DNA from: Streptomyces hygroscopicus
GTDB taxonomy: Bacteria; Actinomycetota; Actinomycetes; Streptomycetales; Streptomycetaceae
Reading direction: 5' to 3'
Assembly: GCA_002021875.1 (NCBI GenBank)
Contig: CP018627.1
Location: 9,424,001 to 9,488,000 of the forward strand
DNA: 64,000 bases
Part shown: positions 9,336-20,269 of the stretch, one piece after another
How the letters are laid out: the number at the start of each line of letters is the position of its first letter
How positions within the stretch are numbered: position 1 is the stretch's first letter
The notes under the pieces: generated by a model
Seen by the model: the letters and a program-made list of their open reading frames with translations, nothing else
The model's database searches: none
Told to the model about the DNA's origin: nothing
Translations under genes and position numbers: made by a program

Positions 9336-9935
9336 ATGTCCACTCAACCGCAGCAGCCCGAACCGGTGCCGGAAGGCGCCGTGACGGAGCAGGAGCGGGA
9401 GCAGGACCTGCCCGCCCCGGGCACCGCGGAGGCGCGCGGCGCGGGCGGGGAGGGCCCTGGTCCGGACGCGGGCGGCGGCCCCGCCGACGCCGAATCCGGC
9501 GAGCAGGCGGCCGCGCTGGCGGAGCTGGAGGACCGCTGGCGCCGGGCTCTGGCCGATCTGGAGAATCTGCGCAAGCGCCACTCCAGGGAGCTGGAGCGGG
9601 AGCGGGCCGCCGAGCGGGCCCGTACGGCGGCGGCCCTGCTGCCCGTCATCGACAACCTCGAACTCGCCCTGTCCCACGCCGAGGCCGACCCCGGCTCGAT
9701 CGTGGAGGGCGTCAAGGCCATCCGCGACCAGGCCGTGGACGCCCTCGCCCGGCTCGGCTACGAGCGGGAGGCCGAGACCGGTGTGCCGTTCGACCCGGCC
9801 CGGCACGAGGTGGTGGGTGTGGTCGAGGACGCCGACGCGGAACCGGGCACCGTGGTCCAAGTGCTGCGCCCCGGTTACGGGAAGGCCGACAAACAGCTGA
9901 GGCCGGTGGCGGTGGCCGTGGCGAAGCGGGAGTGA
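9336..9935 (+). CDS. grpE: Nucleotide exchange factor GrpE
   Basis: A 199-residue GrpE, which releases ADP from DnaK. Residues 1-60 are a low-complexity Pro/Glu/Gly-rich tail, usual in actinobacteria. A long charged helix follows ([18 protein letters not shown]). The compact C-terminal domain carries [15 protein letters not shown], a GVKAIRDQ segment, [17 protein letters not shown] and the terminal [19 protein letters not shown]. It starts at ATG 9336 after GAGAGGCCGCC. It is the second gene of the chaperone operon, 100 bases after dnaK and 7 bases before dnaJ, so co-expression is near certain. Confidence 0.95.
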   Translation: MSTQPQQPEPVPEGAVTEQEREQDLPAPGTAEARGAGGEGPGPDAGGGPADAESGEQAAALAELEDRWRRALADLENLRKRHSRELERERAAERARTAAALLPVIDNLELALSHAEADPGSIVEGVKAIRDQAVDALARLGYEREAETGVPFDPARHEVVGVVEDADAEPGTVVQVLRPGYGKADKQLRPVAVAVAKRE

Positions 9936-9942
9936 GACGGCC

Positions 9943-10926
9943 ATGGCGCGGGACTTCTACGACGTACTCGGGGTTTCCCGGGGTGCGAGCCAGGACGAGA
10001 TCCAGCAGGCGTTCCGCAAGCTGGCCCGCAAGTACCACCCGGATGTGAACAAGGACCCCAACGCGGAGGAGCGGTTCAAGGAGCTCAACGAGGCGTACGC
10101 CGCGCTCTCCGACCCGAAGACCCGGGCCCGCTATGACCGGTTCGGCGAGGACTACCGCAAGGTTCCCGAGGACTGGGAGGAGCGGGTCGGCGCCGGTGTC
10201 GGCGCCGGTGTCGGCGGCGGAGGCGGAGGCGGCGGATTCCGCGGCTGGACGACCTCCGGTGACGGGGACCGGGTGCGGTTCGTCCGTGGCTTCGGCGAGG
10301 ACGCCGGGGGCGGCGGAGTGGACTTCGAGGACCTGTTCGGCGCGTTCTTCGGCGGCGGCGCGGCGCCGGGCGCCGGACGCGTGGACATCCCCGGAGCCGA
10401 CCAGGAGGCGGAGCTGCCGCTCACCGTCGAGGACGCGTACCGCGGCGGCCGCCGCGGCGTCACCCTGGCAGGGCCGACGGGGCAGCGCAGCTTCGAGGTC
10501 GACGTCCCGCCGGGCGTCGTGGATGGCCAGCGCATCCGGCTGGCCGGGCAGGGTGGCCGGGGCACTGGTGAGGCCCCGGCCGGGGATCTGTATCTGCGGG
10601 TGCGGATCCTGCCGCATCCGCGGTTCCGGCTGGACGGCCGGAACGTCCACGTCCACCTTCCGGTGGCTCCCTGGGAGGCCGCGCTCGGCGCGACCGTCCC
10701 GGTGCCTACGCCCGGCGGCACCGCCAAGGTGTCGGTCCCGCCCGGGTCCTCCAGCGGGCGTCGGCTGCGGCTGCGCGGTGAGGGCATGCCCAACCCCCGC
10801 GGTCCGAACGGCGACTTCTACGCCGAGATCCGCGTCATGGTGCCGCCCGAACTCACCGACCGGGAGCGGGAGCTGTTCGAGGAGCTGGGCCGCACCTCCT
10901 CCTTCGACCCCAGGAGGGAGCGATGA
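9943..10926 (+). CDS. dnaJ: Type II DnaJ / CbpA-like co-chaperone without zinc finger
   Basis: A 327-residue J-protein that delivers clients to DnaK and stimulates its ATPase. The J domain (about 1-70) has the HPD motif in [17 protein letters not shown] Gly-rich and Gly/Phe linker follows (about 78-140), then two beta-rich client-binding domains (about 150-310) with [16 protein letters not shown] and [14 protein letters not shown]. The four CxxCxGxG zinc repeats of classic DnaJ are absent, which makes it a CbpA-type (class II) protein. That fits the CbpM-like modulator encoded next. It starts 7 bases after grpE; its TGA stop overlaps the ATG of the modulator gene. Confidence 0.95.
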   Translation: MARDFYDVLGVSRGASQDEIQQAFRKLARKYHPDVNKDPNAEERFKELNEAYAALSDPKTRARYDRFGEDYRKVPEDWEERVGAGVGAGVGGGGGGGGFRGWTTSGDGDRVRFVRGFGEDAGGGGVDFEDLFGAFFGGGAAPGAGRVDIPGADQEAELPLTVEDAYRGGRRGVTLAGPTGQRSFEVDVPPGVVDGQRIRLAGQGGRGTGEAPAGDLYLRVRILPHPRFRLDGRNVHVHLPVAPWEAALGATVPVPTPGGTAKVSVPPGSSSGRRLRLRGEGMPNPRGPNGDFYAEIRVMVPPELTDRERELFEELGRTSSFDPRRER

Positions 10927-11281
10927 GCAGCCACGCGCGAGGGAGCGTCACGGTCACCCGGTACGCGCCCGTCCCGTCCGTCCACTACGAGCTGGTGCCC
11001 GCCCGCAGGCTGACCCTGGAGACCGTGGCCCGTCGCACCGGGCTCCATCCCGACCTGGTGGCGAGGTTCGTCGCCCTCGGCCTGGTCGACGCCGAGCGTG
11101 ACGCCGCGGGGCGGCTGGTGTTCGCCCCCGACGCCCCGGCGGTGCTGGGCCGAGTGGAGCGGCTGCACGCCGGAATGTGCCTGAACTACGCCTCCATCGG
11201 TCTGGTGCTCGATCTGCTCGACCGCATTGACCGGCTCGAAGCCGCACTGCGCCGCGGTGGCGCGAGGAGTGAAGAACCGCC

Positions 11282-11291
<10 letters not shown>
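10923..11291 (+). CDS. CbpM/HspR-like MerR-type chaperone modulator
   Basis: A 122-residue protein with a MerR-like helix-turn-helix ([19 protein letters not shown], about 29-47) followed by a helical region ([20 protein letters not shown]). HspR and CbpM belong to this superfamily. HspR represses the dnaK operon in Streptomyces, and CbpM binds the J domain of CbpA. The zinc-less CbpA-type DnaJ just upstream favours a CbpM-like role, but DNA binding cannot be excluded. Its ATG lies within the dnaJ stop (ATGA), and its 3' end overlaps the clpB start by 10 bases, so translation is coupled on both sides. The usual C-terminal Lys/Arg tail of HspR is not evident. Confidence 0.75.
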
Positions 11292-13945
<2,654 letters not shown>

Positions 13946-13951
13946 CCGGCC

Positions 13952-14416
13952 ATGCCAAGCCCAACGATCAAAGCCCGGACCATCAAGTGCCCCACCTGCG
14001 GACGTGCGAACAAGATCCCCGCGGCGGCCGAGGGCGCCCCTCGGTGCGGCAACTGCAAGTCGCCGCTGCCGTGGATCGTGGACGCGGACGAGAACGAGTT
14101 CGCCGATGTCGCCGAGAAGGCGACGCCCCTCGTCGTCGTGGATCTGTGGGCTACTTGGTGCGGCCCCTGCCGGATGGTCAGCCCCGCACTTGAGCAGGTC
14201 GCCACGGAGCTGGCGGGCAAGGTCAAACTCGTCAAAGTCGACATCGACCGCAATCCGCACCTCGCCCAGCGGTTCGAGGTGCAGGCCGTGCCGACCCTGC
14301 TCATCCTGGACAAGGGGGAGCCGGTCGCCCGCCGCGCGGGTGCCGCCCCGGCGGGCACCCTGCGCTCGTGGGTCGAGCAGGTGACGGCGGGCCGGCGGGA
14401 CAGCAAGAGAGGGTGA
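13952..14416 (+). CDS. Thioredoxin with N-terminal zinc ribbon (TrxC/Trx2-like)
   Basis: A 154-residue dithiol oxidoreductase. Residues about 12-36 form a zinc ribbon with two Cys pairs (CPTC and CGNC), as in thioredoxin 2 (TrxC), where the zinc site is redox sensitive. The thioredoxin domain (about 50-145) carries active site WATWCGPCRMV, then the cis-proline motif QAVPTLLIL. A short basic tail ends the protein. It starts 6 bases after clpB and ends 5 bases before the next start, so it belongs to the chaperone operon. The expected reductase is unclear: the reductase-like protein two genes on lacks its own redox cysteines. Confidence 0.93.
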   Translation: MPSPTIKARTIKCPTCGRANKIPAAAEGAPRCGNCKSPLPWIVDADENEFADVAEKATPLVVVDLWATWCGPCRMVSPALEQVATELAGKVKLVKVDIDRNPHLAQRFEVQAVPTLLILDKGEPVARRAGAAPAGTLRSWVEQVTAGRRDSKRG

Positions 14417-14421
14417 CATCC

Positions 14422-14685
14422 ATGGCCATTGAGCCCGATCCGCATCTGTCGATGGTGCGCCCGGTCTCCCCGCGCAGCCCCGAGGGGTGCGAGGAGTGCC
14501 TGCGCCTGGGGTCCCCCTGGGTCCATCTGCGGCTCTGCCTGACCTGCGGACACGTCGGGTGCTGCGACTCCTCACCGCTCAAGCACGCGCGCGCCCACGC
14601 CTACGCCGAGCAGCATCCCATCGTGGAGCCCATGGAGCCGGGCGAGAGCTGGCGCTGGTGCTACGCCCACGAGGCGCCGGTCTGA
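14422..14685 (+). CDS. UBP-type zinc finger protein
   Basis: An 87-residue protein that is almost entirely one UBP-type (ZnF-UBP) zinc finger. Cys and His ligands are visible in GCEECLRLG, RLCLTCGHVGCCDSS, KHARAHAYAEQHPIV and the final WCYAHE. In eukaryotes this fold binds the ubiquitin C-terminus. Bacterial stand-alone versions are common in actinobacteria, often beside redox proteins, and their partner is not known to me. The start is ATG 14422; the longer open frame from 14368 overlaps the thioredoxin gene. The stop TGA shares bases with the next ATG (TGATG), indicating strict translational coupling to the reductase-like gene. Confidence 0.85.
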   Translation: MAIEPDPHLSMVRPVSPRSPEGCEECLRLGSPWVHLRLCLTCGHVGCCDSSPLKHARAHAYAEQHPIVEPMEPGESWRWCYAHEAPV

Positions 14686-16487
14686 TGGCAGGCGACGACC
14701 GGCCCCCCGAGGCCGCTCCCGACGAGGCGGTGCCGTTCGAGACCCCGGATCTGTACGGCGCCTACCCCCGGCTGTCGCAAACCCAGATCGCGTTCCTCGC
14801 CGAACACGGGGAGCGCTTCCGGGTCGAGCCGGCCCAGGTGCTGGTCCGGGAGGGGGAACGGGGTGCGGAGTTCCTGGTCATCCTCAGCGGCTCCATCGAG
14901 ATCGTAGAGGCCCACGGCACCCCCGACGAGCGGGTCCTGAGGGTGCACGGGCCGGGGCGCTTCCTCGGCGAGCTGGGGCTCCTCCAGGGACAGGTGGCCT
15001 TCTACACCGCCCGGGCCCGAGATCCCGGAGAAGTGCTGTCCCTTCCGATCGACTGGCTGCGGGTGCTGGTCGCCCGCGATCCGATCCTCGGCGACCTCAT
15101 CCTCCGTGCCTATCTGAGCCGCCGCGCGCTGCTCGTCGGCGCCGGCGCCGGCTTCCGCATCCTCGGCTCACGCTATTCGCCCGATACCCGGCGGCTGCGC
15201 GAGTTCGCGGCCCGCAACCGGCTGCCGCACCGCTGGATCGACCTGGAGGCGGACCAGGAGGCCGAGGCACTGCTGCGCCGCTTCTCCATCCCCCCGGAGG
15301 AGACACCGATCGTCATCTGGCGTGATCAGCGGGTGCTGCGCAACCCCAGCAACGCCGAACTGGCGCGGCTCATCGGTCTCTCCCCTCCGTCCGCCGAGGA
15401 GACCCGCAGCGATCTGATCATTGTCGGCTCCGGACCCGCCGGGCTGGCGGCCGCCGTCTATGCCGCGTCCGAGGGACTGACCACAGCGCTCCTGGACGCG
15501 ATCGCCACGGGCGGCCAGGCGAGCACGTCGTCCCTCATCGAGAACTACTTCGGCTTTCCGACCGGGATCTCCGGTTCCGACCTCGCCGAACGAGGCGAAC
15601 TCCAGGCGCGCAAGTTCGGGGCCCAGGTGTGGGTTCCCGCGGAAGCGGCTTTGCTCAGGCCCGAGGACGACGGCTACTACCGCGTCACCTTCGCCGACGG
15701 CGGCGATGTGGTGAGCCACACCGTCGTGCTGGCAATGGGCGCCTGGTACCGCAGGCTCGAAGTGCCCGGCATCGAACGGGTGGAGGGGACGAGCGTCTAC
15801 TATGCGGCGACCGTGTACGAGGCGCAGCAGTGCAGCGCGGATCCGGTCGCGGTGGTCGGCGGCGGTAACTCCGCGGGCCAGGCGTCGCTCTTCCTCGCTC
15901 AGCGCGTCCCGCGCGTGCATCTGCTGATCCGGGGCCCGGACCTCGGCGCCAAGATGTCCCGTTACCTCGTCGACCAGATCGAACGTCATCCACGGGTGAC
16001 TGTGCTGCTGAACAGCGAGGTGCGCGGGGTGGTGGAGGGCGACGATGTCCTGCGGGCCGTCGTGGTGGAGGACAACCGTACGGGGGAGCGCCGCAACCTG
16101 GTCGTGCGCGCGATGTTCGTCTTCATCGGGACCCGGCCCCGTACGGCGTGGCTCGGCGACGTGGTCGCCTTGGACGACCGGGGCTTCGTGCTCACCGGCG
16201 CCTCGGCGCAGGCCCGCGCGAGTGGCACGGTCTGGGAGGGCCAGGGCCGTACCTGTCTGGGGCTGGAGACCAGCCTGCCCGGCGTCTTCGCCGCGGGCGA
16301 CGTGCGCAGCGGCTCCGTCAAGCGGGTGGCCTCCGCCGCCGGCGAAGGGGCGATGGCCATCCACCAGGTCCACGAGCACCTCGGCCACACCACCGTCGAC
16401 GTCGCGCGCCACCCCGATGACACGGAAGCTCCGTCCGGCCGGTTCACCGAGCCGGGCGGTGGTCACAACACATCCCCTGCCCACTAA
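14685..16487 (+). CDS. Cyclic-nucleotide-domain / thioredoxin-fold / TrxR-like FAD oxidoreductase
   Basis: A 600-residue fusion. Residues about 30-155 form a cyclic nucleotide-binding (Crp-like) domain (EFLVILSGSIEIVEA, GRFLGELGLLQGQ). About 165-245 resembles a thioredoxin/glutaredoxin fold without a visible CxxC. About 255-570 is a thioredoxin-reductase-like flavoprotein with FAD motif LIIVGSGPAGLAAAVYA, NAD(P)H motif VAVVGGGNSAGQAS and C-terminal FAD motif GVFAAGDVRSG. In true thioredoxin reductase the sequence before the NADPH motif carries CATC; here it reads YYAATVYEAQ, so both redox cysteines are replaced. The protein therefore cannot use the standard dithiol relay and may pass electrons to another acceptor. 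It starts within the stop of the UBP finger gene. The same domain order occurs in annotated reductases of other bacteria. Confidence 0.88.
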   Translation: MAGDDRPPEAAPDEAVPFETPDLYGAYPRLSQTQIAFLAEHGERFRVEPAQVLVREGERGAEFLVILSGSIEIVEAHGTPDERVLRVHGPGRFLGELGLLQGQVAFYTARARDPGEVLSLPIDWLRVLVARDPILGDLILRAYLSRRALLVGAGAGFRILGSRYSPDTRRLREFAARNRLPHRWIDLEADQEAEALLRRFSIPPEETPIVIWRDQRVLRNPSNAELARLIGLSPPSAEETRSDLIIVGSGPAGLAAAVYAASEGLTTALLDAIATGGQASTSSLIENYFGFPTGISGSDLAERGELQARKFGAQVWVPAEAALLRPEDDGYYRVTFADGGDVVSHTVVLAMGAWYRRLEVPGIERVEGTSVYYAATVYEAQQCSADPVAVVGGGNSAGQASLFLAQRVPRVHLLIRGPDLGAKMSRYLVDQIERHPRVTVLLNSEVRGVVEGDDVLRAVVVEDNRTGERRNLVVRAMFVFIGTRPRTAWLGDVVALDDRGFVLTGASAQARASGTVWEGQGRTCLGLETSLPGVFAAGDVRSGSVKRVASAAGEGAMAIHQVHEHLGHTTVDVARHPDDTEAPSGRFTEPGGGHNTSPAH

Positions 16488-16512
16488 CCGACACGACCGG
16501 AGGTGACGGACG

Positions 16513-17010
16513 ATGAACATGCCGGTTCGCCGACAGCAGCGAGGCCAAGGAACGGCGGAGCGTCCCAGGAGCTGGGCGCGCAATCCACTTCTGGAATTCG
16601 ACGACCTCATCAACCAGATGGGCGGTCTGCTCGAATCCACGGTCGGAAGCGCGGCTCCCGCCATAGCGGCGTGGACGCCGTCCGGCGATGTGACCGAAGC
16701 CGACGACGCCTATCACATAGAACTCGAGCTCCCCGGCGTGGACCGCAAGGACGTCGACATCGAGATCAATGGTCAGGAACTGGCCGTCACGGGGGAGATC
16801 AAGGAACGGGAGCGCAAAGGCATCATGCGGCACAGCAGTCGCCGTACCGGGCGCTTCGAGTACCGGTTGCTGCTTCCGAGCGAAGTGAACACCGAAGACG
16901 TCACGGCGAGCATGTCCGGCGGCGTGCTCACGATCACCGTCCCCAAGGCGGCGACCGCCAAGCCCCGTCACGTCGAGATAACCGAGAGCAGTGAACGCCA
17001 GGGCGGCTGA
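16513..17010 (+). CDS. Small heat shock protein Hsp20
   Basis: A 165-residue small heat shock protein, an ATP-independent holdase. The alpha-crystallin domain covers about 55-150, with ELELPGVDRKDVDIEINGQE near its start and MSGGVLTITVPKA near its end. The Arg-rich N-terminal stretch and NPLLEFDDLINQM match the actinobacterial Hsp18 type. The start is ATG 16513 after GGAGGTGA. It follows the reductase-like gene by 25 bases and is probably in the same transcript, supplying bound clients to the DnaK-ClpB machine. Confidence 0.93.
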   Translation: MNMPVRRQQRGQGTAERPRSWARNPLLEFDDLINQMGGLLESTVGSAAPAIAAWTPSGDVTEADDAYHIELELPGVDRKDVDIEINGQELAVTGEIKERERKGIMRHSSRRTGRFEYRLLLPSEVNTEDVTASMSGGVLTITVPKAATAKPRHVEITESSERQGG

Positions 17011-17084
17011 GACCGCCGGGATCCGGCTCTCTCCCGCGGCGGCCCCGCTCCGCCGGGTGCCGCCGCGGGCATCGGAAGGACTAC

Positions 17085-17519
17085 ATGATGGTTGCGGCAG
17101 GCTTTTCCTCGTTCGACACCATGGTCGACAAGGCCAACCATGTCCTGAAGGAGATCGAGCACGCCTATGGGTGGCCCAAGGAGCGCCGGAAGCAGTCGTA
17201 CGCCGCTCTGCGCGCGGTCCTGCACCACCTGCGGGACCGGCTGTCGGTCGATGAGGCCGTGCACTTCGGAGCGCAGCTTCCGACCTTGCTGCGCGGCGTC
17301 TACTACGACGGGTGGAAACCCGCGGAGACGCCCGTGAAATTGAACAGCGAGGAATTCTTCCGGCGGGTCCGGCACGACTTTCCGTACGCCATCGAGGGCG
17401 ACACCGAGCAACTGGTGCGCACGGTCCTGCATGTCCTCGAGCACCACATCAGCGAGGGCGAGTGGAAGGACCTCAAGGCGCGTATGCCCGCCTCGATGTC
17501 CGCGGTCATGCCCTCCTAG
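17085..17519 (+). CDS. DUF2267 family protein
   Basis: A 144-residue soluble protein of the DUF2267 family (Pfam). Features include FSSFDTMVDKANHVLKEIE, a KQSYAALRAVLHHLRDRL helix, the LPTLLRGVYYDGW motif and a C-terminal repeat of the same helical type. The molecular role is unknown; the family is frequent next to Hsp20, universal stress and heavy-metal or ion transport genes. It follows hsp20 by 74 bases and is the last + strand gene of the stress island before a convergent gene. Start ATG 17085 or the adjacent ATG 17088; GGAAGG lies about ten bases upstream. Confidence 0.85.
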   Translation: MMVAAGFSSFDTMVDKANHVLKEIEHAYGWPKERRKQSYAALRAVLHHLRDRLSVDEAVHFGAQLPTLLRGVYYDGWKPAETPVKLNSEEFFRRVRHDFPYAIEGDTEQLVRTVLHVLEHHISEGEWKDLKARMPASMSAVMPS

Positions 17520-17566
17520 CCGGTCCGGCGGCCACCGCATCGCTCCCGGCATTCACAACCCCGGCG

Positions 17567-18016
17567 TCACAGCAGGAGATTGAAGAGCGGCCAGACCGTC
17601 TCCCAGTGCTTGGTCTGCGGATTCTTCAGGTCGGGGTAGATGATCTTGAATGCCTTGGCGAGCGCCAGACTGAGCCCGCCGACGATTTCCGGCAACCTCG
17701 CCTCCGTCGCGTCGTCGGGTGCGCGGTCCAGCGGCGGATGCCTGACGAGCTGATCGAGGATGGGCTTCAACTCGATCTCGTGGTCGAGGTCCCGGAAACG
17801 GTGGATGCTCTCCTGTAGCCCCTTGGTGATCGGCAGATCCCACGGCACGATCACGTCCCGGTTGTTGGCCTTCGCGACCGCCTCGGCGATGAGCAGCAGA
17901 TCGTAGACTTTGGCGTCCACGAAGTCGCTGTAGCGCTTGAGGTCGTTCTTGTCGACATCAAGTCCCGCCGCCGCCCGGAAGAACCGCTCGAACCTGGGCA
18001 CGGACATCACCGTCAT
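17567..18016 (-). CDS. DUF1931 family protein (double histone-fold type)
   Basis: A 149-residue protein with clear features of DUF1931: MSVPRFERFFRAAAGLDVDK at the start, DFVDAKVYDLLLIAEAVAKA, NRDVIVPWDLPITKGLQ, and a second helical half with ALAKAFKIIYPDLKNP. The family's solved member from Aquifex (Aq_328) folds as two fused histone folds. The VPWDLPIT segment corresponds to the loop-strand joining histone helices. This is therefore a candidate bacterial double histone, whether DNA-binding or not. The start is ATG 18016 with GGAGG upstream (complement of 18026-18030); ATG 18007 is the alternative. It converges on DUF2267 with 47 bases between, and is divergent from the permease gene. Confidence 0.85.
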   Translation of the reverse strand: MTVMSVPRFERFFRAAAGLDVDKNDLKRYSDFVDAKVYDLLLIAEAVAKANNRDVIVPWDLPITKGLQESIHRFRDLDHEIELKPILDQLVRHPPLDRAPDDATEARLPEIVGGLSLALAKAFKIIYPDLKNPQTKHWETVWPLFNLLL

Positions 18017-18357
18017 GGTCACCAACCTCCAGTCGTCCGGCGCTGGGCGTAACCCGGCGCGCCTCGTCAGCGCCACCCTCGCTCGCCGGATGCGCGACCG
18101 CATGGGCCCCCAGGAACCAATCGCACGGCCCGGCCTGCTGCCGACAGGTCGGTGACCGCGCCAGGTCATGCTATGAGTGCGGCTCGCACCGCCGCGGCGA
18201 CACTCGGGGAGCGCCGTGAGGAGCACTCGGTCAGGTCAGGGAGTCACGGAGGCGGCGGACACGTGGCGGCTGTTCGGGCATGCCTCAGGTCGCCGGGCGC
18301 CACGGCGGGGCACACTGTCGCGGAACGGCCCCCGACAACCCCGCCCCGAGGTTCCCC
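18017..18357. promoter_or_regulatory. Divergent promoter region, DUF1931 and KimA-like permease
   Basis: This 341-bp stretch separates two divergent genes and has no convincing coding frame. It must hold both promoters. I looked for a c-di-AMP (ydaO/yuaA) riboswitch because kimA homologues in Firmicutes carry one; I could not recognise its conserved helices here, but cannot exclude it by eye. Confidence 0.4.
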
Positions 18358-20172
18358 ATGGCGTTCGGACTGGCACACCGCGCATTGCGGCCACGGGTAC
18401 CTTTGCGCCACGGGGAGGGCGACAAGCACCACCTCACCAGCCTTGAGGGGCTGGCCGCGCTGTCCCTGGACGCGCTGAGCTCGGTCGCGTACGGCCCCGA
18501 GGCCATCGTGGTCGTCCTGGTCGCCGCCGGCACCGGGGCCCTTACCGCCACGCTGCCCATCACTGTCGTCATCACCGTCCTGCTCACCGTGCTGGTGATC
18601 TCCTATCGCCAGGTGATCGCCGTCCATCCGGACGGCGGCGGCGCCTACGCGGTGGCGAAGAAGAGCCTCGGGCAACGGGTGAGCCTGCTCGCCGCGGCGA
18701 GCCTGACCATCGACTACGTCCTCACCGTCGCCGTCAGCCTGGCCGCCGGCGCCGCCAGCCTCGCATCCGCCTTCCCGATCCTCTCCTCGCATCTGCTCGC
18801 CGTCTGCCTGGTGCTGCTCGCCCTGCTCACAGCCGTGAACCTCTGGGGAGTGGCCGAGAGCGCCCGGGTGCTGATGCTGCCGACCGTGCTGTTCATCGTC
18901 AGCATGCTCGGCATCGTCGTCATGGGGATCCTGCGCTCGCACCCCGCGGCCGTCGTCGGCGCCGCCCACCCCGTCCGGACCACCGAGGCGCTGGGCGTCC
19001 TGCTGATCCTGAAAGCGTTCTCCTCGGGCTGCTCCGCCCTGACCGGGGTGGAGGCCATCGCCAACGGCGTGCCGATGTTCCGCGAGCCGCGCATCAAGCG
19101 GGCCCAGCACACCGAGCTGATGCTCGGCATGCTCCTCGGGATGATGCTGCTCGGGATGGCGTATCTGATCCGCCGCGACCATGTGGCGCCGCGCGGTGGT
19201 GTGACGGTCCTCGCCCAGCTCGCCGCCGGGTCGTACGGAACCGGATGGGAGTACTACGCGACCAACCTCATCATCACCCTTGTTCTCGCGCTCGCCGCGA
19301 ACACCAGCTTCGGCGGCCTCCCGGTCCTGATGAGCCTGCTGGCGCGCGACGACCGGCTGCCCCACCTGTTCGGGCTGCGCGCGGAGCGGCCGGTGTACCG
19401 GTACGGCGTGGTGGCGCTGGCGCTGCTGTCGGCCCTGCTGCTCATCGCGGTGGGGGGCGAGACCCATCGGCTGATCCCGCTGTTCGCCATCGGGGTGTTC
19501 ACCGGCTTCACCATCAGCCAGGTCGGGCTGGTACGGCACTGGACGACCGAGCAGCCGGAAGGGTGGCTGCGCCGGGCGATGATCAACGGTCTGGGGGCCG
19601 TGCTGACCACCGGGGCCGGTCTGGTCCTGCTGACCACCAAGTTCCTCGAAGGGGCCTGGGCGGTCGTCGTCGCGGTGCCGCTGCTGATGCTGCTGTTCAC
19701 CCGCGTCCAGCGCTATTACACAACGGCCGGCGAGGAACTCGGGCTCGGGCGGATCCCGCCGCCACCGGTGCGCACCATGAGCCTGGTCATCGTCCCGCTC
19801 GGCGAGGTCAGCAGGCTCGCGCAGCGCGCGCTGACGGCGGCGCTCGCCCTGGGCGACGAGGTCGTGGCGGTCAGCGTCCAGGCCGAGCCCGCGAAGGCGC
19901 GGGCCCTGCAGGACACCTGGGAGCGCTGGAATCCCGGGGTGCGCCTGGAAATCATCGACAGCCCGCACCGCTCCCTGGTGCAGCCGATGATCGCGTACGT
20001 GCGGCGCGCGGCCGGGGGCGGCCGGGAGATCGCCGTTCTCATCCCCGAGGTCGAGCCCCGGCACCGGCGCTACAAGATCCTCCAGAACCAGCGCGGCCTG
20101 CTGCTGGCCACGGTCCTCAGGGCGCGCACCGATGTCGTCGTCTGCATGATGCCGTACGGCCTGAGCATGTGA
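18358..20172 (+). CDS. APC-superfamily permease, KimA/YdaO-like (probable K+ importer)
   Basis: A 604-residue membrane transporter. The first segment reads LAALSLDALSSVAYGPEAI, a hallmark of the KimA (YdaO) branch of the APC superfamily, whose Bacillus member imports potassium with protons and is inhibited by c-di-AMP. About twelve hydrophobic segments lie between residues 30 and 450. The C-terminal 150 residues are soluble (TMSLVIVPLGEVSRLAQRA, VAVSVQAEP, VLIPEVEPRHRRYK), like the cytosolic domain of KimA. Total length matches KimA (about 607). I chose ATG 18358; the frame is open further upstream but the extension is not protein-like. An amino-acid or polyamine substrate remains possible. 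Ion homeostasis fits a stress island. Confidence 0.85.
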   Translation: MAFGLAHRALRPRVPLRHGEGDKHHLTSLEGLAALSLDALSSVAYGPEAIVVVLVAAGTGALTATLPITVVITVLLTVLVISYRQVIAVHPDGGGAYAVAKKSLGQRVSLLAAASLTIDYVLTVAVSLAAGAASLASAFPILSSHLLAVCLVLLALLTAVNLWGVAESARVLMLPTVLFIVSMLGIVVMGILRSHPAAVVGAAHPVRTTEALGVLLILKAFSSGCSALTGVEAIANGVPMFREPRIKRAQHTELMLGMLLGMMLLGMAYLIRRDHVAPRGGVTVLAQLAAGSYGTGWEYYATNLIITLVLALAANTSFGGLPVLMSLLARDDRLPHLFGLRAERPVYRYGVVALALLSALLLIAVGGETHRLIPLFAIGVFTGFTISQVGLVRHWTTEQPEGWLRRAMINGLGAVLTTGAGLVLLTTKFLEGAWAVVVAVPLLMLLFTRVQRYYTTAGEELGLGRIPPPPVRTMSLVIVPLGEVSRLAQRALTAALALGDEVVAVSVQAEPAKARALQDTWERWNPGVRLEIIDSPHRSLVQPMIAYVRRAAGGGREIAVLIPEVEPRHRRYKILQNQRGLLLATVLRARTDVVVCMMPYGLSM

Positions 20173-20269
20173 GCGCGCCGTTGCTGCTGGGGCTGCTCCA
20201 GGCAGTGGGGCTGGCGTTGGCTGCGTGCTTGGCGGGGTCGGTGTTCGTTGTAGCCCATGCACGAGTTCG

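Noticed and set aside
18017..18357. c-di-AMP riboswitch upstream of the KimA-like gene
   Set aside because: Expected from Firmicutes, but no conserved ydaO/yuaA segments could be recognised; needs a covariance-model search.
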